A program made the translations under genes and the position numbers. From Microbispora hainanensis (GTDB lineage Bacteria; Actinomycetota; Actinomycetes; Streptosporangiales; Streptosporangiaceae), in assembly GCF_006874475.1 (NCBI RefSeq), contig NZ_VIRM01000002.1, positions 124,001 through 188,000 of the forward strand: 64,000 bases of DNA, written 5' to 3'. Within the stretch, counting starts at the first letter, position 1. Each line of letters opens with the position of its first letter. Shown here piece by piece: positions 44,072 through 52,184 of this stretch. The notes below the pieces were generated by a model that saw nothing but the letters and a program-made list of their open reading frames with translations, did not search any database and was not told the DNA's origin.

Positions 44072-44932
44072 ATGCGTACGACGACCGCCGGTTCGGGACG
44101 GGTCTGGTTCATCACCGGTGCGGGGCGGGGCCTCGGCCGGGCGTTCACCCAGGCCGCGCTCGGAAACGGCGACCGGGTGGTCGCCGCGACCAGGACCGTC
44201 GCGCCCCTGGACGACCTGGCCGCCGAAAACGGGGACAGGCTGCTCGTGCTTCCTCTGGACGTCACCGACCGCGCGGCGGTCTTCGCCGCGGTCGACCGGG
44301 CGACCGAGCGCTTCGGCCGGCTCGACGTCGTGGTGAACAACGCCGGGATCATGTCCATGGGGATGATCGAGGAGTTCACCGAGGCCGAGGCCAGGGCCCA
44401 GATGGAGACCAACTTCTTCGGCGCGCTGTGGGTCAGCCAGGCCGTCCTGCCCTGCCTGCGTGCTCAGGGGTCGGGGCACATCGTGCAGATCTCCAGCATC
44501 GGAGCGCTCGGCGGCTTCGCCACCACGGGGCTCTACAGTGCGAGCAAGTTCGCCCTGGAGGGCATGAGCGAGGCCCTGGCGATGGAGGCCGCGCGGTTCG
44601 GGGTGAAGCTCACCATCGTCGAGCCCGGGGGCTACTGGACCGACCTCTACACGAGCATGACGGCGACCACGCCGATCCCCGACTACGCCCCTCTGCGGGC
44701 CGAGCTGGAGAAGCAGTGGGCCGAAGGGTCGGTGGACAGCGATCCCCGGCTGGCGGCCGAGGCCGTGCTGAAGCTCGTCGGCAGCGACGAGCCGCCGCTA
44801 CGGCTGCTGCTGGGTGGCATGGCCTACGACCTGGCCTTCGCCGTCTCCCGGCAGCGCATGGAGACGTGGGCCCGCTGGGAGGAGGTCAGCCGCGCCGCCG
44901 AGCACGCCGTCCCCGCCCCGCCTGCCCGCTAG
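44072..44932 (+). CDS. short-chain dehydrogenase/reductase
   Basis: A 286-residue classical SDR: TGAGRGLG at 15-22, NNAG at 89-92, Ser141 region (QISSIGALGG), Tyr155 and Lys159 in YSASK. ATG with ATGGAGCC upstream. It is divergent from a TetR gene and has operator repeats in its promoter, so expression is likely induced by a small molecule, perhaps the substrate. Its TAG stop shares the palindrome CTAG with the stop of the convergent carboxypeptidase. Confidence 0.93.
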   Translation: MRTTTAGSGRVWFITGAGRGLGRAFTQAALGNGDRVVAATRTVAPLDDLAAENGDRLLVLPLDVTDRAAVFAAVDRATERFGRLDVVVNNAGIMSMGMIEEFTEAEARAQMETNFFGALWVSQAVLPCLRAQGSGHIVQISSIGALGGFATTGLYSASKFALEGMSEALAMEAARFGVKLTIVEPGGYWTDLYTSMTATTPIPDYAPLRAELEKQWAEGSVDSDPRLAAEAVLKLVGSDEPPLRLLLGGMAYDLAFAVSRQRMETWARWEEVSRAAEHAVPAPPAR

Positions 44933-46269
44933 CCGGCGGCGTCGCCGGGCGTCCTGCGGCGCCGGCGCAGGGCGTACGCGCCGATGGCGAGGACCACGAG
45001 GGCGCCGCCGCCGATCAGCAGGGGGGTGGCGGGGCCCGCGGAGGCGGGGTCCGCTCCGCGCGCCTTGGCCGCGCCCACATCGGCCGCGCCCGGCGTCGGA
45101 GAGGCCCGTACGGCCAGAGGAGAGGAGGCGGGCTTGGGGTCGGGCGCGGGGGCGACCAGCTGGCCCACGGGGGCCGCCTTGCCCCTGGCGGCGAAGCCCC
45201 AGTCGAGCAGCTTGGCGACCTCCTCCCAGAATCCGCCGGGGTGATGCATGATCACGACGATGATGGTGTGGCCGTCGCGCTTGGCCGCGCCCACGAAGCT
45301 GCCCAGGGCCTTGGACGTCCAGCCGTTCTTGACGCCGAGCATGCCCTTGTAGCGGCCCAGCAGCCGGTTGTGGTTGGCCATCTCGTAGTAGGCGGGCGGC
45401 GGAGACTCGCTGGCCTCGGCGTCGCCGCGGCGCTTCTTCTTCTTTTTCTTCTTGGGGTCTTCCTTCGGCGCGGGGAACTTGGCGACCTTCGTGCTGATGT
45501 ATTCGCGGAAGTCGGGGAGCGCCAGCCCGGCCCGTGCGATCAGGGCGAGGTCGTAGGCCGAGCTGCGCTGGCCCGGGGCGTCGAGGCCGTTCGGCGTCTT
45601 GGCCACCGTGTCGTACGCCTGGAGCTTGCGCGCCTCCTTGTTCATGTCGGCGAGCGTCTTCTTCACGCCGCCGTTGGCCTCGGCCAGCGCGACCGCCGCG
45701 TCGTTGCCGGAGACCATGAGCAGCGCCCGCATGAGGTCGTCGACCTTGTAGATCGGCTCGGGGACGATGCCGACGGCGCTGCCCTCCACGTTGCAGGCCT
45801 CCTCGCTCGGCTTGACCTTGCGGTTCTTGTCGAGCCTGGGGATCAGCGTCACGGCCGTCAGCGTCTTGAGCGTGCTCGCGGGCAGGTAGTGCCCGTGCGG
45901 GTCCTTGGCCGCGAGCACCGCGCCGGTGTCGGCGTCGGCGATGACGTACGCGCTGGCCTCGGTCTTGGGCGGGGGCGTGATCCCGGCGGGCCGGATGATC
46001 CCGCGGCCGGCGAGCCGGTCTCCGCCGATGGCGCCGTTCCTCTTGCCCGCTTCGGAGACGGTGGTTCCGGAGACGGTGGTTCCGGCGACAGCGGTGCGGG
46101 CCGCTGCGGTTCCGGTGACTGTGGTGCCGGTCGCGGCCATGCCGGTCTGCCGCGGCGCCAGGTCGGGTACGGCCCGCGCGTTCGCGGCGGGAGGGGCGCC
46201 GAGCAGCGCCGTCGTCAGCACCCCCGCCGTCGTCACGGTCGCGGCGAGGGCCCGCAGGTTCGTCCCCAT
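44929..46269 (-). CDS. D-alanyl-D-alanine carboxypeptidase (S11 family)
   Basis: A 446-residue exported, C-terminally anchored enzyme trimming peptidoglycan stem peptides. A signal peptide (1-32) is followed by a Thr/Val/Ala-rich spacer, then the S11 domain: STLK with Ser132/Lys135, SGN at 187-189, and KNG at 314-316 where KTG is usual. Between SGN and KNG is a strongly basic insert (PKKKKKKKRRG, about 272-282). A hydrophobic span (LLIGGGALVVLAIGAYAL) and RRRRR end the protein. ATG with TAGGCT 9 nt upstream on its strand. Confidence 0.92.
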   Translation of the reverse strand: MGTNLRALAATVTTAGVLTTALLGAPPAANARAVPDLAPRQTGMAATGTTVTGTAAARTAVAGTTVSGTTVSEAGKRNGAIGGDRLAGRGIIRPAGITPPPKTEASAYVIADADTGAVLAAKDPHGHYLPASTLKTLTAVTLIPRLDKNRKVKPSEEACNVEGSAVGIVPEPIYKVDDLMRALLMVSGNDAAVALAEANGGVKKTLADMNKEARKLQAYDTVAKTPNGLDAPGQRSSAYDLALIARAGLALPDFREYISTKVAKFPAPKEDPKKKKKKKRRGDAEASESPPPAYYEMANHNRLLGRYKGMLGVKNGWTSKALGSFVGAAKRDGHTIIVVIMHHPGGFWEEVAKLLDWGFAARGKAAPVGQLVAPAPDPKPASSPLAVRASPTPGAADVGAAKARGADPASAGPATPLLIGGGALVVLAIGAYALRRRRRTPGDAAG

Positions 46270-46363
46270 AGGTCGCTCAGCCTAGCCTTGACTGCCTTCG
46301 CATGAAGCGACATATGCCCCAAATGCCACAGGGCCACGCTGGGGGCGGCCCGATACTGTGGAC

Positions 46364-46564
46364 ATGACGAGACGTGTATCGATCTTTCTTGTGGCACTCG
46401 CCGTTTTGACGATCTTCGAATGGATCAACCTCGGCTTCAACCTCGCCGACGGGCACGAGACGTCCTTCTACGTCGTCCACGGCGTGCTCATCGCGGTGAA
46501 CATCATCCTGGGGCTGGCGCTCGGGGCGGTCGGCGTGCGGGGATGGATGAAGGGTAGGGCCTGA
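46364..46564 (+). CDS. 66-residue two-span membrane protein
   Basis: A small protein with two helices (VSIFLVALAVLTIFEWINL and VVHGVLIAVNIILGLALGAV) and short basic ends, resembling the SCO4848-like small membrane protein families of actinobacteria, though I cannot name it. GATACT lies 6 nt before the ATG, so the mRNA may be leaderless; GTG at 46358 is an alternative. Divergent from the carboxypeptidase gene with a 94-bp gap, so a cell-envelope role is possible. Confidence 0.65.
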   Translation: MTRRVSIFLVALAVLTIFEWINLGFNLADGHETSFYVVHGVLIAVNIILGLALGAVGVRGWMKGRA

Positions 46565-46635
46565 GCCTGGAACGACCTTGTCCGCTGTGACCTGACCTGA
46601 GGGTCGGCAGGGACCGAACGTGATGGAGGCAAGCT

Positions 46636-47808
46636 TTGGCGATCGACTTCAACCCCTCACGTGGCGCGACGCTCGGCGTGGAATGGGAGCTTCAGCTCGT
46701 CGACCGGCTGACGCGTCATCTCCGCCAGGACGCCAAGGAGGTGCTCGCGGCGGTTCCCGACCTCAGTGAGGGGCAACGGCCCAAGGCCATGCACGAGCTC
46801 ATGCAGTCGCAGGTCGAGATCGTCACCGACGTCTGCCACACGGTGGCCGAGGCGGTGCAGGACCTGAAGAAGAGCGTCGGCCGGCTGGCCGAGGCCGTCG
46901 AGCCGCGTGGCATCGGGCTGGCCTGCACGGGGACCCACGCGATCAGCGACTGGCGCGACGCCGTCTACGCCCCGAGCCAGCGCTACGTGGAGCTGATCGA
47001 GGACCTGCAGTGGCTCGCCTGGCGGATCCAGACGTTCGGCGTGCACGTCCACGTGGGCGTCAAGGAGCGGGACAAGGTCATCCCGATCGTCAACGCCCTC
47101 GCGGCGTACCTGCCGCACTTCCTCGCGCTCACCTCCTCCAGCCCTTTCTGGGGCGGGCAGGACACCGGGCTGGCGTCCAGCCGTGCCATCGTCTTCGGCT
47201 CGCTGCCCACGGCCGGGCCGCCGCACCTGCTGGCCGACTGGGCCGAGTTCGAGGAGTACATGGACACGCTGGTGCGGGCGGGCACGATCCGCAGCATCAA
47301 GGAGGTGTGGTGGGACATCCGGCCGCACCCCGACTTCGGCACGATCGAGATCCGGATGTTCGACGGCATCCCGACGCCGCGCGAGGTGGGCATGGTGGCC
47401 GCGCTGTCCCAGTGCCTCGTGCAGCAGTTCGACCAGCAGCTCGACCGGGGCTACACGCTGCCGCATCCCGCGGCGTGGGTGGTGCGCGACAACAAGTGGC
47501 GCGCCACGCGCTACGGCCTCGACGCGGACGTCATCACCGACGACCATGGCTCCACTGCGCCGATGCGCGACGTATTGTATGAACTTCAGCGTGAACTCGA
47601 ACCCGTCGCCGAGCGGCTCGGCTGTGCCGACGAGCTGGCGGTCGTGACCGAGGTGCTGGAGCAGGGGAGCTCATCCGAGCGCCAGCGAGCGATCCTCGCC
47701 GACGGCGGAACCCTCCAGGACGTGGTCGATGCCACGGTAATCGAGCTCGCCGAGGACAGGTTCGTCACCGCGAACCCCAACCGCGAGATCGGACAATCGG
47801 GCACCTGA
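46636..47808 (+). CDS. glutamate-cysteine ligase-like carboxylate-amine ligase (GCS2/YbdK)
   Basis: A 390-residue GCS2-family ligase. TLGVEWELQLVD holds the metal-binding Glu residues; SQVEIVTDVC, FGVHVHVGVKERD, WWDIRPHPDFGTIEIRMFD are the conserved nucleotide and substrate blocks. Family members couple glutamate with cysteine or another amine using ATP; in actinobacteria the ergothioneine enzyme EgtA is a cousin, but the other egt genes are absent here. TTG start with GGAGG 6 nt upstream. Substrate unknown. Confidence 0.9.
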   Translation: MAIDFNPSRGATLGVEWELQLVDRLTRHLRQDAKEVLAAVPDLSEGQRPKAMHELMQSQVEIVTDVCHTVAEAVQDLKKSVGRLAEAVEPRGIGLACTGTHAISDWRDAVYAPSQRYVELIEDLQWLAWRIQTFGVHVHVGVKERDKVIPIVNALAAYLPHFLALTSSSPFWGGQDTGLASSRAIVFGSLPTAGPPHLLADWAEFEEYMDTLVRAGTIRSIKEVWWDIRPHPDFGTIEIRMFDGIPTPREVGMVAALSQCLVQQFDQQLDRGYTLPHPAAWVVRDNKWRATRYGLDADVITDDHGSTAPMRDVLYELQRELEPVAERLGCADELAVVTEVLEQGSSSERQRAILADGGTLQDVVDATVIELAEDRFVTANPNREIGQSGT

Positions 47809-47927
47809 CGGGGTAGGCCTGATATGTCCGGCAACAGTGCCTAGTTCTGACTACGTGCGGAGCCCGGTGTAAATACTGGGCAATCCGCCGTATCGGAGGG
47901 TCGCGGCATGGAAGGATTGTGAATGAA

Positions 47928-47976
47928 GGGTCGGTGGAGGCGAGACACGCCCGCTCGACCCTTTTGGGCTTTTTCG
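47928..47976 (+). terminator. hairpin with T-tracts upstream of the M20 gene
   Basis: GGGTCG (47928-47933) pairs with CGACCC (47956-47961), enclosing GGCG-AGACA-CGCC, and is followed by TTTTGGGCTTTTT. This is the only T-rich terminator seen in the window. It lies 120 bp after the ligase stop and 72 bp before the hydrolase start, so it may end the former or attenuate the latter. Confidence 0.65.
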
Positions 47977-48047
47977 TGACTTTTCATGATCATATTGGAC
48001 GATCCGGCGATCCGTGGCGGGACGGCTCGCCGGAGAAGGGAAGACTC

Positions 48048-49289
48048 GTGGCCACCTCATCGAAGCTCGCAGCGCCGGACGCGGCCGGGCCGGGAAGTAG
48101 CGACCTGGCCGGGCAACTGGCGGAATTCCTTCGCGAGCACAACGATGAGCTGATCGAGTTCCGGCGAGACATACACGCGCACCCGGAGATCGCCTTCAGC
48201 GAGCATCGCACGACAGAGAAGATCGCTGAGCGGCTGACGGACGCCGGGCTCATCCCGCACCCGCTGTCGCGCGGCACCGGCCTGTGGGTGGACCTCGGAC
48301 GTGACGAGGGCCCCACGGTCGCCCTGCGCGCCGATATCGACGCGCTGCCGATGGAGGACGAGAAGGACGTCCCCTACCGCTCCACGAACCCCAACGCGTG
48401 TCACGCCTGCGGCCACGACGTGCACACGTCGATCGTCCTCGGCGCGGGGCTGTTCCTGGCGTCGCAGGCCGACGCGGGAGCGCTCCCCGGCCGGGTGCGG
48501 CTGATCTTCCAGCCGGCCGAGGAGGTCGCGGGCGGAGCGCTGGAGGTCATGCGCGACGGCGGCCTCAACGAGGTCGACCGCATCTTCGCGCTGCACTGCG
48601 ACCCGCGCCTGGACGTCGGTCACATCGGCCTGCGGACCGGCCCGATCACCGGGTCCTGTGACAGTGTGCGGATCCGTGTGGCGGGCCCCGGCGGGCACAC
48701 CGCCCGCCCGCACCTGACCGTCGACCTCGTCTACGCGCTCAGCAAGATCGTCACCGAGCTGCCGGCCGCGCTGTCGCGCCGCGTCGACCCCCGCTCCAGC
48801 CTCAGCCTCGTGTGGGGCCAGATCTCCGCGGGTTCCGTGGCCAACGCGATCCCGGATTTCGGGGTGGCCCAGGGCACGATCAGGTCGCTCGACGAGGACG
48901 CCTGGCACCAGGCTCCCGACATGGTCAAGGCCTTGCTCGACTCGGTCGCGGGCGCGTACGGCGTGGACGCCGAGATCGACTATCGGCGCGGCACGCCGCC
49001 CACGGTGAACGAGGCCACCAGCATCCAGATGCTGAACGACGCGGTCACCCAGATCATCGGCGAGGGGGCGGCCGTGCCCACGCCGCAGAGCCTCGGCGGC
49101 GAGGACTTCTCCTGGTATCTCGAGTCGGTGCCCGGCGCGCTCGCCCGGCTGGGCACGCGGGCGCCGGGTGTCGTCGACGAGGTCGACATCCACCGGCCGC
49201 TGTTCGACGTGGACGAGCGCGCGATCGGGATCGGCGTCAAGGTTCTGGCCGCCACCGCGCTGACCGCGCTGTGGGGCGGCGCCCGCTGA
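48048..49289 (+). CDS. M20 family metallo-amidohydrolase
   Basis: A 413-residue M20D hydrolase (IAA-amino acid/N-acyl amidohydrolase type). Zinc ligands and catalytic residues: LRADIDALPM, HACGHDVHTS, QPAEEVAGGA with the catalytic Glu pair, and LHCDPRLDVGHIG; C-terminal GGEDFSWYLE supplies the last His/Glu region. GTG start behind GAAGGGAAG; the frame is open further upstream but that part covers the hairpin. Probably removes acyl groups from amino acids; substrate unknown. The stop context GCCCGCTGAGCCG is repeated 32 bp on. Confidence 0.92.
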   Translation: MATSSKLAAPDAAGPGSSDLAGQLAEFLREHNDELIEFRRDIHAHPEIAFSEHRTTEKIAERLTDAGLIPHPLSRGTGLWVDLGRDEGPTVALRADIDALPMEDEKDVPYRSTNPNACHACGHDVHTSIVLGAGLFLASQADAGALPGRVRLIFQPAEEVAGGALEVMRDGGLNEVDRIFALHCDPRLDVGHIGLRTGPITGSCDSVRIRVAGPGGHTARPHLTVDLVYALSKIVTELPAALSRRVDPRSSLSLVWGQISAGSVANAIPDFGVAQGTIRSLDEDAWHQAPDMVKALLDSVAGAYGVDAEIDYRRGTPPTVNEATSIQMLNDAVTQIIGEGAAVPTPQSLGGEDFSWYLESVPGALARLGTRAPGVVDEVDIHRPLFDVDERAIGIGVKVLAATALTALWGGAR

Positions 49290-49334
49290 GCCGCGCCCGC
49301 CCGGCCGGCCGAGCCCGCTGAGCCGTACACCGCC

Positions 49335-50888
49335 GTGCCCGACGTCTCCCCCCTGCGTCCCGAGGACCCCCGGCACCTCGGGAACTACCGTCTCGACGGC
49401 CGTCTCGGCGCGGGCGGCCAAGGTGTCGTCTTCCGCGGCGCCGTCCTGTCGGGCGGGCCGGTGGCGGTGAAGCTCCTGCACGCCCGGCTCGACGGCACCG
49501 CCGCCCGGCGCGCCTTCGCCCGTGAGATCGAGGCGGTGCGCCGGGTCGCGCCGTTCTGCACCGCCCAGGTCCTCGACGCCGATCTCGACGGCGACCGGCC
49601 GTACATCGTGAGCGAGTACGTCGACGGCCCGTCGCTGCGCGAGCACGTGACGGCGGCGGGCCCGCGGACGGGCGGCGATCTCGACCGGGTCGCCGTGGGG
49701 ACGGCGACCGCGCTGGCCGCGATCCACCGGGCGGGGGTCGTCCACCGCGACTTCAAGCCGGGCAACGTGCTCCTCGGCTCGGACGGGCTGCGGGTCGTCG
49801 ACTTCGGCACCTCGCGGCTCGCCGACGCCACCGCGACGACCGGGAATCTCGTCGGCACCCCGGCCTACATGGCCCCGGAGCAGCTCGGAGGACGGCCGGC
49901 CGGACCGGCGGCGGACGTTTTCTGCTGGGCGCTCACGCTCGTCTACGCGGCGAGCGGACGGCACGCCTACACCGGTGACACGCACGCGGCCGTCATGGCC
50001 CGCATCCTGTACGGCACGCCGGACCTCGGGCCGCTCACCGGCCTGCTGAAAGACCTCGTCGTGGCGTGCCTGGCCGCGGAGCCGGCCGACCGGCCGGACG
50101 CCGGACAGGTGCTGAGCGCCCTGCTCGACCGCTCCTCCGCAGGCCGGCCCGGGCAGCCGGTGAACACGTTGCCCGGGGCGTGGGCCGACGCCGGCCAGAC
50201 CGATGGCGACGAGCCCGACACCGAGCCGGCCAGCGCGGATCAGACCAGCCCGGAACCGGCCAGCCCGGAACCGGCCAGCCCGGAACCGACCAGCGTGGAA
50301 CCGGCCAGCGCGGATCAGACCGGTGCGGAGTCCACGGGAGCCGAGGGCGTCCTGGTGGACCGGCCTGCGGAGCTCGCCGGGACCCGGGGGCGCCGTCGCG
50401 GGCGGGCGCGTGTGGTGGTCGCCTCGCTCGCCCTGCTCGTCGCGGTCGCCGTCGTGGCGGGCGTCGCGTGGGTCCTGACGAGCCGCGAATCCGGCCGTGA
50501 ATCCGGTCATGAATCCGGTCATGAATCCGGTCATGAATCCGGTGATGAATCCGGCCGCGAATCCGGTCACCGAACCGGGCGCCTCGACGGGACGTGGACG
50601 GGCGTCGCCCGCCATCCCTCGGCCGGCCGTGTCTTCCCGGTCGAGATCCGTCTGACCGCCCCGGCGCGGATGAGGTGGGGCGCCGACCTGCACTGCTCCG
50701 GCCGTCTCACCCCCGCGCGCGAATCGGGTGAGGCGCTCGTGCTGATCCTCGACCAGGTGAAGGGCGACGCCTGTTATCCCGGAAGCGTTTCGATCACCTG
50801 GCGGGGCGAGACCGCGGCCGACTTCACGGTGACGCGCGAAGGGGAACGGGACGCCCGATACTCAGGGTCTCTTTCCCATACGAATTGA
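49335..50888 (+). CDS. Ser/Thr protein kinase with small extracellular domain
   Basis: A 517-residue membrane kinase, paralogue of the one at 33043 (both open with a DPxxLGxYxL-like N-terminus and have Lys46). Gly loop GAGGQGVVFRG, HRDFKPGN with Asp139, DFG at Asp156, GTPAYMAPEQ. A Pro/Glu/Ala-Ser repeat linker (PEPASPEPASPEP) leads to one membrane span (about 360-382). Just outside are about seven Glu-Ser-Gly-His/Arg repeats (385-412), then a 100-residue beta-rich domain with two Cys (HCSG, DACYPG). GTG start without a clear Shine-Dalgarno. It precedes the nucleoside locus. Confidence 0.92.
   Translation: MPDVSPLRPEDPRHLGNYRLDGRLGAGGQGVVFRGAVLSGGPVAVKLLHARLDGTAARRAFAREIEAVRRVAPFCTAQVLDADLDGDRPYIVSEYVDGPSLREHVTAAGPRTGGDLDRVAVGTATALAAIHRAGVVHRDFKPGNVLLGSDGLRVVDFGTSRLADATATTGNLVGTPAYMAPEQLGGRPAGPAADVFCWALTLVYAASGRHAYTGDTHAAVMARILYGTPDLGPLTGLLKDLVVACLAAEPADRPDAGQVLSALLDRSSAGRPGQPVNTLPGAWADAGQTDGDEPDTEPASADQTSPEPASPEPASPEPTSVEPASADQTGAESTGAEGVLVDRPAELAGTRGRRRGRARVVVASLALLVAVAVVAGVAWVLTSRESGRESGHESGHESGHESGDESGRESGHRTGRLDGTWTGVARHPSAGRVFPVEIRLTAPARMRWGADLHCSGRLTPARESGEALVLILDQVKGDACYPGSVSITWRGETAADFTVTREGERDARYSGSLSHTN
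50487..50570. repeat. 12-bp tandem repeat in kinase stalk
   Basis: GAATCCGGTCAT and variants repeat about seven times, encoding Glu-Ser-Gly-His/Arg/Asp units directly after the membrane span. Confidence 0.85.
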
Positions 50889-50976
50889 CTCAAATGGGAT
50901 AAATCTGTCAGGGCCTTTGTGTCCCACGTTCTCCCGGACGTCCAGCGGGTATCGCGACGTTGGGACAATTCCGGGG

Positions 50977-52017
50977 ATGGAGGTCCGATTGCGGGCGTTC
51001 CGGACGGTGATGGCGGGCGCCGTCGCCGTCGCCGTGACCGCCGCCGCGGGATGCGGCGGCGAGGTGAGCACGGCGACCCCGCGCACACGTCCGCTGCAGG
51101 TCGGGCTCGTGTACGACATCGGCGGACGGGGCGACCAGTCGTACAACGACGCCGCGGCCGCCGGAGTCGACGAGGCCAAGCGCAACCTGAAGGGCATGCG
51201 GGTGCGGGAGGTCGAGGCCGCGCCGGGCGAGCCCGCCGCCCGCAAGGTGGAGCGGGTGCGGGCACTCGCCCAGGCGGGATACGACCCGATCATCGCCGTC
51301 GGCTACTCGTACGCGCCGGCGCTGGCGCGGATCGCCCCGAGGTTCCCCAAGACCCGGTTCGCGATCGTCGACGAGCCCACGGTGTCGGGCCCCAACATCA
51401 CGAACCTGCTGTTCGCCTCGGAGGAGGGCTCGTTCCTGATGGGCGCGGTGGCGGCGATGAAGTCGCGCACCGGCGACGTCGGCTTCGTCGGAGGCAACCC
51501 GTCGCCACTCGTCAGGAAGTTCGAGGTCGGCTACGTCCAGGGCGTGAAGCACGTGAACCCGCGGGTGCGGATCAGGATCGCCTATCTCACAGGCCCGCAC
51601 GACCTGAGCGGCTTCGACCGGCCGGACAAGGCGGAGAAGGCCGCGCGGCGCATGTACCGGGCCGGCGCCGACGTGGTCTATCAGGTCGCCGGGGCCTCGG
51701 GGGCCGGAGTGTTCCGCGCGGCGAAGGACGCCGGGGCGTGGGCCATCGGCGTCGACTACGACCAGGCCAAGAGCGCCGACCCGGCCGTGCGCGGCGTGAT
51801 CCTCACCTCGATGATCAAAAGGATCGACGTCGCGGTCTACGACTACCTCGCCAGTGTCGCCGACCGCACCGTCACCAGCGGCCCTGTCGTGTACGACCTG
51901 AGGCGCGGCGGCGTCGACTACAGCCTCACCGGCGGCCACATCGACGACATCCAGCCGCGTCTGGAGCAGCTCAAGCAGGAGATCATCCACAGCCGTGTCA
52001 AGGTTTCCCCAGGCTGA
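50977..52017 (+). CDS. BMP-family substrate-binding lipoprotein (first copy)
   Basis: A 346-residue solute-binding protein of the BmpA/nucleoside-binding group. A signal peptide ending VTAAAGCGG suggests lipid attachment at the Cys. GLVYDIGGRGDQSYNDAAAA is the family's opening block; FASEEGSFLMGAVAAMKS and TSMIKRIDVAVYDYL follow. It is clearly a paralogue of the next gene but more diverged in sequence. Start ATG at 50977; the frame extends upstream without added signal. Probably delivers nucleosides to the permease pair downstream. Confidence 0.9.
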   Translation: MEVRLRAFRTVMAGAVAVAVTAAAGCGGEVSTATPRTRPLQVGLVYDIGGRGDQSYNDAAAAGVDEAKRNLKGMRVREVEAAPGEPAARKVERVRALAQAGYDPIIAVGYSYAPALARIAPRFPKTRFAIVDEPTVSGPNITNLLFASEEGSFLMGAVAAMKSRTGDVGFVGGNPSPLVRKFEVGYVQGVKHVNPRVRIRIAYLTGPHDLSGFDRPDKAEKAARRMYRAGADVVYQVAGASGAGVFRAAKDAGAWAIGVDYDQAKSADPAVRGVILTSMIKRIDVAVYDYLASVADRTVTSGPVVYDLRRGGVDYSLTGGHIDDIQPRLEQLKQEIIHSRVKVSPG

Positions 52018-52078
52018 CGCCCCGGTCACGGTGTGGACTGGTCTCAATAACGGACATGTTGCGGACTCGTGCGCGGGT

Positions 52079-52107
52079 TTGGTCTATGCAGGTCAAACAA
52101 CTATCTT
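52079..52107 (+). promoter_or_regulatory. promoter of the nucleoside uptake operon
   Basis: TTGGTC (52079-52084), 17 nt, TATCTT (52102-52107): the best sigma-70-like promoter around this locus, about 75 bp before the second BMP gene. Confidence 0.6.
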
Positions 52108-52184
52108 CCGTGCAGGGTTGCCGTGCGTTCCTGCGTGCGTGCGACGAGAGTCAGACGGGCGGGAACGGAAGGGGAGTCACGACC

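Noticed and set aside
48057-50693. 878-codon minus-strand frame with repeated GFMTGF-like and AGRFRAG-like segments
   Set aside because: It mirrors the 12-bp and 15-bp repeats of kinase 2 and the M20 gene on the other strand, which have strong family evidence.
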